NCBI GenBank assembly: GCA_965203525.1
Contig: OZ241898.1
Span: forward strand, 2,790,001-2,854,000
Direction of reading: 5' to 3'
From: WTFV01 sp965203525
Lineage (GTDB): Bacteria > Acidobacteriota > Vicinamibacteria > Vicinamibacterales > UBA8438
DNA length: 64,000 nucleotides
Part shown: one piece after another, positions 1-8,356 of the stretch
Layout: each line of letters begins with the position of its first letter
How positions within the stretch are numbered: the first letter of the stretch is position 1
Notes under the pieces: model-generated
What the model saw: only the letters and a program-made list of their open reading frames with translations
The model's database searches: none
What the model was told of the DNA's origin: nothing
Translations under genes and position numbers: made by a program

Positions 1-1385
1 CGCTGAACGCGCGTGGAACGCCGCTGTTGCAGTCGGAGATGATAAAGAACCGGATTCTGTACGAAGCCCGCGAGGGCGGCGCGCCCGACGCCACCGCATC
101 GTGGGGATTCGACTCCGACTGGTGGCGCGACGAGATCGGGCGCGGTTATCTGCGCCGCCCGCGCGTCGACGTGCTCCTGAACAACTGGCTGGCGATGCGC
201 CGCGTTTCCGCGATCGGATCCAATGAAGAATTCGAGTCCTTCAAGGGTTATTTCCACGAAAAGAAGGGCGCGGGCGAATCCATTGCCGACGTCGCGGCAG
301 ACATCGGAAGAATCGGCAAGATATACGAGGACCTCGAGCGGCGCCGCATACCTGCAATCGACACGTTCCTTCGCCGCCGCGAAGTGATGCAGATCGGCGT
401 GTTGACACCCGTCTTGCTGTCGCTGTTCGCATCGGACGTGCCGCAATCGCAGCGCGCAAGGGGCCTGCGCGCCGTCGAGAGCTACCTGGTGCGGCGCATG
501 GTGTGCGGCATGTCCACGCGCAGCTACGGCAAGCTCTTCATCGGCTTGCTCGGCGAACTCGTACAATCCGCGGACGCGGAGGCCGGTGACACCATCGTGC
601 GATACCTGAAATCACAACGGGCTCAAGCCAACGCCTGGCCGAATGACCGGATGCTGGAGAATGCGTTTCTGACCGCCCCGCTGTACTGGTCGTTGACCCG
701 GGGGCGTTTGCGCCTGGTACTGGAAGGCATCGAGGCGAAATTGCGGACCGAGATGGCCGAAACCGCGGATGCGCCGCGCAACCTGACCATCGAGCACGTA
801 ATGCCCCAGAGCTGGCGGCAGTTCTGGCCCTTGCCGGCCGACGTCGAAGAACCGGGTGCGCCGCCAGTGGCAAAGCCGGCGGTGACTACTACTAAGACTG
901 GACGACCTCCATACATTCCGGCGGACTCGTGGGGTTCTTTCAAGAAGGCAGTTGCGAATGGCAATCCTGACGTAATCTCGAAGCGCCTTCGAACCCTCAA
1001 CAATCACAGAAGACGGTATAACAAGCCCGATCTGACCCTTGAAGAGGCGCTTGCCTACTCGACTCCGCCGAAACCGCCAGTGGCAGAGCCCGGCGGCGAC
1101 TCCCAACCTGCGCCGCCAGTGGCAAAGGACAATGTCGATCGCGACCGCATCATACAGTCCATCGGAAACCTGACCCTGGTCAACGAACGGCTCAACACCA
1201 TCTTGTCCAACGGTCCCTGGGAGAGCAAACGGAAGGGATTGGGGGAGCACAGCGTCCTGTTCCTCAACAAGGACCTGCTGGACAAGGCGCCCGCAACGTG
1301 GGACGAAGCGGCAATCGCCGACCGCGCTCGCCGCCTTTGCCAGGCGGCAATCAAGGTCTGGCCTCACGCCGACGGCATCCAGTGA
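1..1385 (+). CDS. GmrSD-family DUF262/DUF1524 protein, 5' partial
   Basis: The reading frame is already open at the window edge. It enters with LNARGTPLLQSEMIKNRIL, the conserved end of the DUF262 (ParB/Srx-like NTPase) domain, so the start lies upstream and the TTG at 27 is not the true start. The C-terminal part is DUF1524, an HNH-like nuclease fold, with its EHVMPQS histidine near residue 257 (counted from 27) and the later GNLTLVNERLN segment. GmrSD-type proteins are modification-dependent (type IV) restriction enzymes that cut DNA carrying modified bases. The spacing between the two DUF1524 motifs is about 84 residues longer than expected because of an in-frame 252-bp insertion bounded by 19-bp direct repeats. 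Family assignment is confident; activity after the insertion is uncertain. Confidence 0.85.
   Translation, partial: LNARGTPLLQSEMIKNRILYEAREGGAPDATASWGFDSDWWRDEIGRGYLRRPRVDVLLNNWLAMRRVSAIGSNEEFESFKGYFHEKKGAGESIADVAADIGRIGKIYEDLERRRIPAIDTFLRRREVMQIGVLTPVLLSLFASDVPQSQRARGLRAVESYLVRRMVCGMSTRSYGKLFIGLLGELVQSADAEAGDTIVRYLKSQRAQANAWPNDRMLENAFLTAPLYWSLTRGRLRLVLEGIEAKLRTEMAETADAPRNLTIEHVMPQSWRQFWPLPADVEEPGAPPVAKPAVTTTKTGRPPYIPADSWGSFKKAVANGNPDVISKRLRTLNNHRRRYNKPDLTLEEALAYSTPPKPPVAEPGGDSQPAPPVAKDNVDRDRIIQSIGNLTLVNERLNTILSNGPWESKRKGLGEHSVLFLNKDLLDKAPATWDEAAIADRARRLCQAAIKVWPHADGIQ
857..1127 (+). repeat. 252-bp in-frame insertion between 19-bp direct repeats
   Basis: TGCGCCGCCAGTGGCAAAG occurs identically at 857-875 and 1109-1127, exactly 252 bp (84 codons) apart. 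A degenerate copy lies near 1074-1088. The DNA between them is visibly less GC-rich than the flanks. It encodes a non-repetitive, fold-like stretch (RPPYIPADSWGSFKKAV) bordered by PPVAK linkers. Losing one repeat plus the insert would restore normal DUF1524 spacing without a frameshift. Confidence 0.7.
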
Positions 1386-1536
1386 ACTGTCCTTGAAGCA
1401 GGTTCGGGAGCCGCCCCTCGACGGCCCCACTGGCAAAGTCGTCAGGCGGGCGCGGGGCCGGTTGCGCCGGTGGCGGGCATGGGCGATGATTGGGCCCTCG
1501 ACCTGCGACCGCCCGTGTGACCCGGAGACAACAGCC

Positions 1537-3366
1537 GTGGCCAGAATGATCCCCAGGTGGATCCACGACGACGCGCCCGCCTCGGAGCGCCGCGTGTTCG
1601 AGAAACTCGAACGCGACCCGGCGACCGGGAGCTGGACCGTGCTGCATTCGCTGGGGCTGGCGCGGAGACGAACCGGACCGTACGGCGAAATCGACTTCGT
1701 GGTGATCATCCCCGGCGAAGGCATCGTCTGCCTGGAAGTGAAAGGCGGGGACGTTTCCTGCGAGGAAGGCGTATGGCGGACCAGAAACCGTTACGGAAAC
1801 GTCGAGCAGCTCAAGAAGAGCCCCTTCATGCAGGCCAGGGGCAACATGTTCGCCCTGCGCGACTCCATTCGGAAACACTTCGGAGAACCCGCCGCGGAGT
1901 CGCGCTGCCTGACTGGATACGCGGTCGTCTTCCCCGACGTGGCCTGTCCGCCGCTCCCCGTCCCGCCGGAAGTCGATCGCGCGGAGGTCATCGATTGCAA
2001 CGACTTGTCGAAGTCCGTGTCGGATGCCGTGGCGCGATGCGCCCGCCACGCGCGTCGGAATCACCCCCCGCGAGACCGCGGAGGGCCGGTCTTGCCGGCT
2101 TCCGGACACGTGAAGAACCTCCTGAAGTTCCTGCGCCCGGACTTCGAGGTCGTCGTCACGTCGCAAATCAAGATAGGCCGCATCGTGGAGAATCTGCTGC
2201 GCCTGACCGCGGAACAGTTCGATCGGCTGGACGAGCTGGAAGAGAACGACCGTTGCCTGCTGACGGGCGCGGCCGGTACCGGCAAGACCATGCTGGCGAT
2301 GGAGTACGCAAGGCGCGAAGCCAGGAAGGGGGCTCGTGTCCTGTTGATCTGCTTCAACAAACTCCTCGGCGACTGGATTCGGAGGCGGTTCGACGGCACG
2401 GCCGGAGTCACCGCCGGCAACTGGCACGGCGTCGCACGGGATTTCGCCCGGCGGAGTTCGTTCAAGGACGAGTTCGAAAAGAAGGACAGGGCGATCTGGA
2501 ACCCCGACGTTGACGACCGGAACAAGCTGGGTCTCGATGAAACCTATGCCGAATACGGGCAATACGGCCTCGAAGAGCACGGCGTGCTGTTCGACGTGCT
2601 GGTGGTCGATGAAGCGCAGGACGTTCTCTGGAGCCCGCACGTGCTCGGATTTCTCGACGCCGCGCTGCGCGGCGGGCTGGCCGGGGGGCGCTGGGCCATC
2701 TTCGGCGACTTCAACCGACAGGCGATCCGCCCCAACGTGGAGCCTGTCGATCCCGGCGCGGTTCTTTCCGACTACCAGCTCGCGAAAAGCAAGCTGTCCT
2801 GGAACTGCCGGAACTCCCGCTCCATAGCCGAGGCCACCGCGATCGTGACCGGCGTCGAATCGCGGATCCGGAAGTTGGACAGTACGGTTCCCGAGCTCGA
2901 AGTGAAGCATCACTACTACCGGAAGTCCGGTCTTGCGACGTTGCTGACTCGAACGGTGGAGCGTCTGACGGCCGGCGGAACGCCCGTCGAGGACATCGTG
3001 GTGCTCTCGCCGTACCGTATCGACGACCGGCAGCGGTCCGGGCTGGCCGGAATCGAACGGATTGCCGGCCATCCCCTCGTGCGCGCCGAACCGGGCGCCG
3101 AAGTCGAACCGGGATCCATCCGGGTTTCCACGATCAGCCGCTTCAAGGGGCTGGAGAGCAACGTCGTCGTCATGGCGAACGTCGATGCGATGGAAGGGGC
3201 GCGGAACGAGTCGCTCCTGTACGTGGGCATGACGAGGGCGCAGGCGCTGCTCGTCCTGCTCATCGCCGACACGGCGCAGGCCCGCGGCGTGTGGGAGCCC
3301 CGCTTTCGCGAGATGGCGCGGCGGGCGACGACGTCGACCGCCGGCGGTCCGGACGAAACCGCGTGA
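1537..3366 (+). CDS. NERD nuclease-domain / UvrD-like DNA helicase
   Basis: A 609-residue protein with an N-terminal NERD (nuclease-related) domain, seen as GEIDFVVIIPGEGIVCLEVK with the D...ExK arrangement. A superfamily 1 helicase core follows: Walker A GAAGTGKT, Walker B VLVVDEAQDV, the LSWNCRNSRSIAEA arginine motif, STISRFKGLE and LLYVGMTRAQ. The GTG at 1537 is chosen because GGAG at 1524-1527 sits at ideal spacing and the NERD domain begins directly after it; the frame is open further upstream without similarity. It follows the GmrSD-type gene on the same strand after about 150 bp, which fits a defence or DNA-processing role. The partner and substrate cannot be read from the sequence. 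Confidence 0.85.
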   Translation: MARMIPRWIHDDAPASERRVFEKLERDPATGSWTVLHSLGLARRRTGPYGEIDFVVIIPGEGIVCLEVKGGDVSCEEGVWRTRNRYGNVEQLKKSPFMQARGNMFALRDSIRKHFGEPAAESRCLTGYAVVFPDVACPPLPVPPEVDRAEVIDCNDLSKSVSDAVARCARHARRNHPPRDRGGPVLPASGHVKNLLKFLRPDFEVVVTSQIKIGRIVENLLRLTAEQFDRLDELEENDRCLLTGAAGTGKTMLAMEYARREARKGARVLLICFNKLLGDWIRRRFDGTAGVTAGNWHGVARDFARRSSFKDEFEKKDRAIWNPDVDDRNKLGLDETYAEYGQYGLEEHGVLFDVLVVDEAQDVLWSPHVLGFLDAALRGGLAGGRWAIFGDFNRQAIRPNVEPVDPGAVLSDYQLAKSKLSWNCRNSRSIAEATAIVTGVESRIRKLDSTVPELEVKHHYYRKSGLATLLTRTVERLTAGGTPVEDIVVLSPYRIDDRQRSGLAGIERIAGHPLVRAEPGAEVEPGSIRVSTISRFKGLESNVVVMANVDAMEGARNESLLYVGMTRAQALLVLLIADTAQARGVWEPRFREMARRATTSTAGGPDETA

Positions 3367-3658
3367 GCGGCGCGATCGGGATGCCCCTTTCGCCGACGGA
3401 ATCCGGCTTGCCGCGCTGACGGGTTCTGTCACCGGGATCTCGCAGGATCGAGGCGACGCGGCGGTCCCCCTCGCCCCGCGGCGCTTGCCGTGTCCGGCGG
3501 CCCCGGTGCTCGCGTCGATGCGACCGGCCACGACGCGGCCGCGATGAACGCGCACGAGAGCACCGTCCGCCTGACGCTCCGGGGGACTGCCGTGGGAAGA
3601 AGCCTGACCCTGTGCGCCGGGTGCGGGCCGATCGAAGATCACGGCGCGGAGAAACATC

Positions 3659-4153
3659 ATGCTGAAAACCGTGCGGACCACCACCGTCATCGCCCTTCTC
3701 GGCGCCGTCTCAGCGCCTTGCGCCGAGGCGCAGTCCCACGGGCGGCGATGTGCGGTCGACGACACCATCGTTTACAGCTTCACGACCCCTTCCGGCCCGG
3801 ACAGCCTGCAGGTCGACTTCGACCTGTACTTCAACAACGACTCCTCGGCGTTCGTGCTGCTGGTGCTCGACGGCGACAACGACACGGTTCTGAGCACGGC
3901 CAGCGGGATCAGCCGCGGCGACCGCTTCGTGCACGGAAGCGCGCGGCTCTTCCCCGACCGTCTTTACAGGATCGGTGTCGCGTGCATCAACGTCTCGGCC
4001 GACTACCGCCTGGCCGTCCGGTCCGGCGACGAGATGCGCCTTGCGTCGCCGGTGGTCGCCCTCGACCACCAAGGCCTGACGGCGGGCGAGGCGGTGGAGA
4101 TGTTCGAAGTGGAGAGGAGGGTGCAGGAAGCGGCGGCGCGACTGCGGCGCTGA
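3659..4153 (+). CDS. Secreted protein of unknown function
   Basis: A 164-residue protein with a clear Sec signal peptide (basic LKTVRTT, hydrophobic VIALLGAV, cleavage after AEA or AQS). The rest is a predicted beta-rich domain with YSFTTPSGPDSLQVDF and FVLLVLDGDNDTV and two cysteines, ending in a short charged helix (VERRVQEAAARLRR). It resembles pre-peptidase or jelly-roll type domains in composition but has no motif I can name. It stands alone, with about 290 bp of unassigned DNA upstream and a strong hairpin just after its stop. Confidence 0.7.
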   Translation: MLKTVRTTTVIALLGAVSAPCAEAQSHGRRCAVDDTIVYSFTTPSGPDSLQVDFDLYFNNDSSAFVLLVLDGDNDTVLSTASGISRGDRFVHGSARLFPDRLYRIGVACINVSADYRLAVRSGDEMRLASPVVALDHQGLTAGEAVEMFEVERRVQEAAARLRR

Positions 4154-4158
4154 GCGTC

Positions 4159-4190
4159 CCGGGGGGAACGGGTCATCCCGTTCCCCCCGG
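4159..4190. terminator. Bidirectional hairpin terminator between convergent genes
   Basis: A perfect 14-bp stem (CCGGGGGGAACGGG / CCCGTTCCCCCCGG) closes a TCAT loop. It lies between the stop of the secreted protein at 4153 and the stop of the convergent fic gene at 4204. There is no T-tract, so it may act as a transcript-end stabiliser or Rho-assisted site rather than a classical intrinsic terminator. Confidence 0.6.
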
Positions 4191-4203
4191 CCGTGAATGA
4201 TCA

Positions 4204-5190
4204 TCACTCACGCCGCGCCGTCAGCCGGTACTTCTGGTTCTTCGCCGACGGCGACGCCGGCCGGGTCATCTCCACCAGCCCCGCGGACATCGCGGGATGG
4301 AGATAGTTCCGGCGGAACGTGGGCCGGTGCGACAGGCGGAGGCCGGCCATCAGCTCTGCGGCGGACTTCGGGCCCGTCCGCAAGGCGTTCAGCAGGCGCG
4401 CGACCTGGTCGGTCACCTGGTCGTCTTCCTGGTCGGCGGGCGCCGGCGTCCGAAGCGACTCCAGGATGACCTCCAGCATGAACGAGACGAACGGCGTGCT
4501 CTCGCCAGCGGCCGAGCTCCGGCGGATGACGTCGTAGTACTCGCTCTGGCGGGCATGGATCAGACTCTCCACCGGAACGTACGCGAACAGCGGTTTCCAG
4601 CGGGAGAGGATCAGCGTCTGCCAGAGCCGCCCCATCCGCCCGTTGCCGTCCTCGAACGGGTGGATGAACTCGAACTCGTAATGGAAGACCGGGCTGGCGA
4701 CCAGCGGATGCTCCTCGGTGCCGCCGATCCAGGCCAGCAGGCCGGCCACGAGTTGCGGCACGCGCGCGGCCGGCGGGCCGACGTGGTGGACCTTGCCGCC
4801 GCCGACGACGCGGACGCCCGTGCGCCGGTAGCGCCCCGGCGCGTCCAGCAGCCCGGTCGTCAGGATCCCGTGCGCGCGCAGAAGGTCCGGCTCGCTGGCG
4901 GGATCCCATTCCAGACACAGTTCGTAGGCGTGGATGGCGTTGCGGGCCTCCTGCACGTCGCGCGGCGGCGCGGTGACCGGCTTGCCGTCGAGAATCGTGG
5001 CGACCTGGGCTTCGCTGAGGATGTTGCCCTCGATGGCCAGCGACCCGCGGATGGCGCGCACGCGAGCGAGTCGCCGCAACCGGAGATCCCGCGTGACGCC
5101 CGACGCTTCCGCCCGGCCGATCGCTTCCCCGATCCGCTCGACGCAGGAAAGGACGTCAGGCGTGATCGCGTACGGCGGATTCCCGGTCAT
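4204..5190 (-). CDS. Fic-domain AMP-transferase with N-terminal inhibitory helix
   Basis: A 328-residue protein of the Fic/DOC family, which usually transfers AMP from ATP to a hydroxyl side chain of a target protein. The active-site motif HPFEDGNGRMGR is intact at about residues 177-188. The autoinhibitory motif (S/T)xxxE(G/N) is present as SLAIEG at residues 50-55, which makes it a class II Fic whose own N-terminal helix blocks ATP. A C-terminal winged-helix-like region (DQVTDQVARLLNALRTGP onward) probably binds DNA or a target. No separate antitoxin gene is needed or seen. Confidence 0.9.
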   Translation of the reverse strand: MTGNPPYAITPDVLSCVERIGEAIGRAEASGVTRDLRLRRLARVRAIRGSLAIEGNILSEAQVATILDGKPVTAPPRDVQEARNAIHAYELCLEWDPASEPDLLRAHGILTTGLLDAPGRYRRTGVRVVGGGKVHHVGPPAARVPQLVAGLLAWIGGTEEHPLVASPVFHYEFEFIHPFEDGNGRMGRLWQTLILSRWKPLFAYVPVESLIHARQSEYYDVIRRSSAAGESTPFVSFMLEVILESLRTPAPADQEDDQVTDQVARLLNALRTGPKSAAELMAGLRLSHRPTFRRNYLHPAMSAGLVEMTRPASPSAKNQKYRLTARRE

Positions 5191-5469
5191 GGCGAGTCAC
5201 GGCCCGGCTTGCGCGCCGCGCCGCCGGGCGCGGACCCCGCGGGCGCCGCGAGCCGTTCGGCGGCGGCAAGAACCCGGGCGCGGCGACGGGCAGCGGCGAC
5301 GGCATGGTGGAGTTTGCGGGTTGATTTCGGACGTGCGGCAGCCGGGCTCGGTGACGACCACTATATCGCCGGCGCGCGCCGCGCCTCCACGAGCGCATCC
5401 GGGTTGCGGGGGCCGCATCGACCCGCATGGCGGGTTGCGCCGCCGGTAGCTCCCCCATAGGCTTGTCGC

Positions 5470-5946
5470 GTGGACGGCGACGAGCTGCTGGCCGTGTTGC
5501 GCGCCTTCGAAGCCGCGGGCGTCGATTACGTCCTGATCGGAGCGACGGCAATGGGATTCCACGGCGTTGTGCGCGCCACCGAGGACGTCGACGTGGTCGT
5601 CCGGGCGGCTTCGGAGAACATCGACCGCATCCGCACCGCCTTGCGCGCCGTGTACGCGGGCGATCCGTCCGTGGACGAGATTCGGGTCGGCGACCTGCTG
5701 GGCGACTATCCGGTGGTGCGGTACTTTCCGCCGAACGGGGATCTCTGTTTCGACCTGATGACCCGGCTCGGCGAGATGGCCGATTTCGACTCGATCGAAG
5801 CCGAGATCAAGGAGACCGCGGGCGTTCGGGTGCGGGTCGCCACGCCCGCGGCGCTCTACAGGCTGAAGAAGGGAACGCTCCGGGCGATCGACCGGCAGGA
5901 CGCCGCGGCGCTCCGGGAGTGCTTCCATCTGCCGGAGGATGCCTGA
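5470..5946 (+). CDS. MNT-like nucleotidyltransferase
   Basis: A 158-residue protein with the minimal nucleotidyltransferase signature: VLIGATAMGFHGVVRATEDVDVVV, that is, a GG/GA-type loop followed by a DxD-like pair. It matches small proteins annotated as nucleotidyltransferase (DUF6036/AbiEii-like) in mobile two-gene modules. Start is a GTG. The next gene overlaps its stop by 8 nt, so the two are co-translated. A role as half of a toxin-antitoxin-like module is inferred from this arrangement, not proven. Confidence 0.75.
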   Translation: MDGDELLAVLRAFEAAGVDYVLIGATAMGFHGVVRATEDVDVVVRAASENIDRIRTALRAVYAGDPSVDEIRVGDLLGDYPVVRYFPPNGDLCFDLMTRLGEMADFDSIEAEIKETAGVRVRVATPAALYRLKKGTLRAIDRQDAAALRECFHLPEDA

Positions 5947-6169
5947 CGTGGCGGTGGAGCGCTTCCGGTCCATCGAGGAGATGCCCGCGGCGCCGGCGCG
6001 GCGGCGGTCGTCGGACGGGTTCGAGCGGTTCCTCCGGCACTGCGGGCGGTACCGGGCGCTCGCCCCCCGCGACCGCCCGCGCGGCGTGTTCAGGTTCCGA
6101 AGTCTCGAAGAGGCGCAGCGGGCGCGGCTTCGCGGACACGAGTCTCCACGCCGTATCGTTCGACGCTGA
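5939..6169 (+). CDS. Small partner protein of the nucleotidyltransferase
   Basis: A 76-residue basic protein containing two related half-motifs, ERFRSIEEMP near the N-terminus and GVFRFRSLEEAQ near the C-terminus. Short proteins with this FRS(I/L)EE signature regularly accompany small nucleotidyltransferase genes of the preceding type. The overlap with the upstream stop supports translation. Function unknown; antitoxin or target-recognition subunit are both possible. Confidence 0.65.
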   Translation: MPDVAVERFRSIEEMPAAPARRRSSDGFERFLRHCGRYRALAPRDRPRGVFRFRSLEEAQRARLRGHESPRRIVRR

Positions 6170-6187
6170 CGCTCTCCGCCGAATCCG

Positions 6188-6295
6188 GTGGACGGCCCGT
6201 CGCGGACCGCCCCTCATCACGAGGCGCGCGACCGTCGTGGGCCGTCGCTCGCCGCTTCAAGTGAACGGCCCGTCGCGAACCGCCTCTCATCACGA
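6188..6295 (+). repeat. Tandem 35-bp duplication, period 73 bp
   Basis: A segment beginning GTGGACGGCCCGTCGCGGAC at 6188-6222 recurs with three substitutions at 6261-6295. It occupies the gap between the nucleotidyltransferase pair and the XRE regulator, and I see no gene in this gap. It belongs to the wider set of short duplications at gene borders in this window. Confidence 0.7.
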
Positions 6296-6372
6296 AGGGC
6301 GTCTGACGGTTGGCGGTCACGCGCTCCGCTCCCCCGCTTCCATCGCGCCGTCGCCCCACGGCGGCGGACCGC

Positions 6373-6414
6373 TGGACGATCGACGCCATAGTGTGTATCA
6401 TGTAGGACACATGA
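6373..6414 (+). promoter_or_regulatory. Promoter and operator of the XRE gene
   Basis: TGGACG (6373-6378), a 17-nt spacer and TATCAT (6396-6401) form a plausible sigma-70 promoter whose start point would fall at or next to the ATG at 6411, implying a leaderless or very short leader. An inverted repeat TCATGT-5-ACATGA (6398-6414) covers the -10 box and the start codon. That is a likely autoregulatory operator. Confidence 0.45.
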
Positions 6415-6761
6415 CATTCGGGGCTCACGTCCGTGCGCTCCGCGAGAACGCCCGGCGCCGCGACCGGGCCTTCTCGGTCCGGCAGGTCGCCCGGCGCGTC
6501 GGCGTGGAGCCGGCGTACCTGAGCAAGATCGAGCGCGGGGTCGTGCCGCCTCCGTCCGAGGCGACCACCCGGCGGCTGGCGGCGGAGATCGGCGAGGACC
6601 CGGACGTGCTGCTGGCGCTGGCGGGCAAGGTGTCGAGCGACCTGCGCGAGATCATCCTGCGCCGCCCGCGCCTGTTCGCGGAGTTGCTGCGGCAACTGCG
6701 GGAAGCGCCGGACCACGCGATCCTGCGTGTCGTGCGCGAAGTGCGGGACGGCGAGTGGTAG
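6411..6761 (+). CDS. XRE-family helix-turn-helix regulator
   Basis: A 116-residue protein with an N-terminal Cro/C1-type HTH: SVRQVARRVGVEPAYLSKIE followed by RGVVPPPSEATTRRLAAEIG. The C-terminal helix (LREIILRRPRLFAELLRQL) is probably for dimerisation. Regulators of this form often sit upstream of an ImmA/IrrE peptidase or a toxin; here the next gene, 61 bp downstream on the same strand, is an uncharacterised conserved protein. The inverted repeat over its promoter suggests autorepression. Confidence 0.85.
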   Translation: MTFGAHVRALRENARRRDRAFSVRQVARRVGVEPAYLSKIERGVVPPPSEATTRRLAAEIGEDPDVLLALAGKVSSDLREIILRRPRLFAELLRQLREAPDHAILRVVREVRDGEW

Positions 6762-6822
6762 TGGGCGCCGCGCGCCGTGCGGGCCGGACGGCCCACGACG
6801 ACCGACGAAAGGTGGACACGAC

Positions 6823-7815
6823 ATGACCGAGCTCGACAACGACCAGTTGGTGTTCCGGTTCCCGGACGTGCATCCGGACGCCGCGTGCCGGATCTCGTTC
6901 CAGCGCACGTTGCGCATCCCGGACGACGGCCGGGACTACCCGCTGCCGCCCGGGTTCGGCTGCTTTCCCCTGCGCCATGTGGACGACCACGCCGCGCGGG
7001 TCCCGAAAGCGTGGCGCAGGCACGGCGGCGTCTTCCTGCCGATGCACCAGTCGGAGGCGACGTGGATCTCGTTCGACGGCGCGTATCCGATGGCCGTCAA
7101 GGTGGCGGCCGGGAAGATCGATGCGCTGACCGGGCGCCGCTGGAGGAACACGCTGGCGGACGACCCGCAGAACTACCTCGTCGTCCCCGATCAGCCGTGG
7201 CTCGACGGGTTCTGCGTCGAGAAGGGCCTGATCCGGCAGTTCGTCGCCATGGAACTCGGCGAGGGCTACACGGCCGAGGAGCAACTGACCGGGGCGGCGC
7301 GGCACGGCGGGCTGCAGATCGCCGTCGTCCCGATGAAGCGTTCGGTCTACGACGCCCTGCAACGCGCACGGCGCGATGTCGTGGACGAGGCTTGTTACGC
7401 CTCGTATCCCCAAGCGGCCCAATCACCCCCGCAGGAGATGGGCCTGGCGCCCGGCGGCCGCATGCGCCAGGAGGTCTACGAAGACTCCCACGGCCTGGAC
7501 GCTTGGGACCAGTCGTCGCGCTCGCGCTGTTTCGCACACGTGCTGAACAGCGTGCAGTACTTCCACGTCACCGGCTCCGCGCCGCCGCACCGGCCGCCGA
7601 CGGCGGCGCAGTACGCGGCGGCGGGCCTGCCGTGGTTCGAGTACTACGCCGCGGACGGGCGCGCCCTGCGCGGCTCCCGCAAGCTGGCGGCCCTGGACAG
7701 CGTGGCCGAGAAGTCCCGGCAAAAGGGCCTCCGGCCGGAAGACGACGAGCCGGCGTTCCCGAAGGTGGTGAAGAAGCTGACGCGCGGCGCGACCGTGCGG
7801 GAAGGCAGGTTCTGA
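6823..7815 (+). CDS. Conserved protein of unknown function, paired with XRE gene
   Basis: A 330-residue soluble protein with no signal peptide or membrane segment. Start ATG 6823 is preceded by GAAAGGTGG at good distance. Striking conserved-looking blocks include FRFPDVHPDA, DDGRDYPLPPGFGCFPLRHV, VKVAAGKIDALTG, QPWLDGFCVEKGLIRQFVAM and AEEQLTGAARHGGLQIAV. I recognise it only as a recurring uncharacterised family. Transcription behind the XRE regulator suggests that regulator controls it. Confidence 0.7.
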   Translation: MTELDNDQLVFRFPDVHPDAACRISFQRTLRIPDDGRDYPLPPGFGCFPLRHVDDHAARVPKAWRRHGGVFLPMHQSEATWISFDGAYPMAVKVAAGKIDALTGRRWRNTLADDPQNYLVVPDQPWLDGFCVEKGLIRQFVAMELGEGYTAEEQLTGAARHGGLQIAVVPMKRSVYDALQRARRDVVDEACYASYPQAAQSPPQEMGLAPGGRMRQEVYEDSHGLDAWDQSSRSRCFAHVLNSVQYFHVTGSAPPHRPPTAAQYAAAGLPWFEYYAADGRALRGSRKLAALDSVAEKSRQKGLRPEDDEPAFPKVVKKLTRGATVREGRF

Positions 7816-8004
7816 CCGGCCGGGCGGTCCCGCGCGGCGGCTCCGCCCGAGGCGGATGTCTCCGACACCCGCCTTGGTGCCGCCGCCCGGGGCCGCACCG
7901 AGGCGGGTCGTCAGGATCCGGCGGATGGTCCGGTGGCCGCACGCCCCGCAGCCGCATGCCGGGCGCCGCGGGAATCCATCAGTCGTCCTTCCGCGGTCCG
8001 ACGT

Positions 8005-8205
8005 TCAGTTCCGACAGAATCTTTCTGGTGACGGGCCGGCGGAGATCAGGCAGGTCGGAGCCGGCCACTCCGCGTAGCAGTCCTCGGCGCGGCCGAACCG
8101 GATGGACGCGCGCCCGCGAGAAAAGCGCGCGCCGGGAACAGGTTCCGGCCGGCGGCCGCGCGGGGGCGAAAACAGACGCGCCTGCGCCGGCGCGGAATCG
8201 CTCAT
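8005..8205 (-). pseudogene. 5' fragment of DNA methyltransferase gene
   Basis: From the ATG at 8205 the minus strand encodes about 58 residues nearly identical to the N-terminus of the methyltransferase at 28114 (ARLFSPPRGRRPEP, GRASIRFGRAEDCYAEWPAP, CLIS). Similarity stops inside the catalytic motif (SAGP in place of SDGPYG) at about 8031, and the frame ends at 8005. The unrelated tail just beyond (KILSELNVGPRKDD in another frame) may be the end of yet another lost gene. Confidence 0.8.
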
Positions 8206-8356
8206 GGCCTTCCTGTCAGGATAGCGTCTTCCCTGCGTCCGCGCCCTGCCGGAGCGGCCGATCCCGGCGTGGTACGATGGCCGCCGATGGCCGTCGCCAC
8301 GACGTCCGCGCGGCTCGATCAGGTACTGCAGGCGCGCCTCGCCGACCGCGGCCGCC
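8031..8356. repeat. Inverted repeat copy A (MTase 5' end / bioF 5' end)
   Basis: About 326 bp whose reverse complement matches 27958-28290 at roughly 95% identity by eye. It contains the first ~58 codons of a DNA methyltransferase (minus), the divergent intergenic DNA, and the first ~23 codons of bioF (plus). Here bioF continues intact and the methyltransferase is truncated; the reverse holds at copy B. The segment from 7816 to the start of copy A holds no gene I can support. Confidence 0.9.

Noticed and set aside
1351..3768. 805-codon minus-strand ORF opposite the NERD-helicase, and similar long antisense ORFs (e.g. 16543-19218, 42256-44964, 52422-55541)
   Set aside because: Arg/Pro/Ala-rich translations with no domains, lying antisense to clearly recognised genes; expected from codon bias in very GC-rich DNA.
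3490..4200. 236-codon plus-strand ORF overlapping the secreted protein
   Set aside because: The overlapping 164-residue frame has a signal peptide and normal composition; the longer frame is a basic low-complexity translation.
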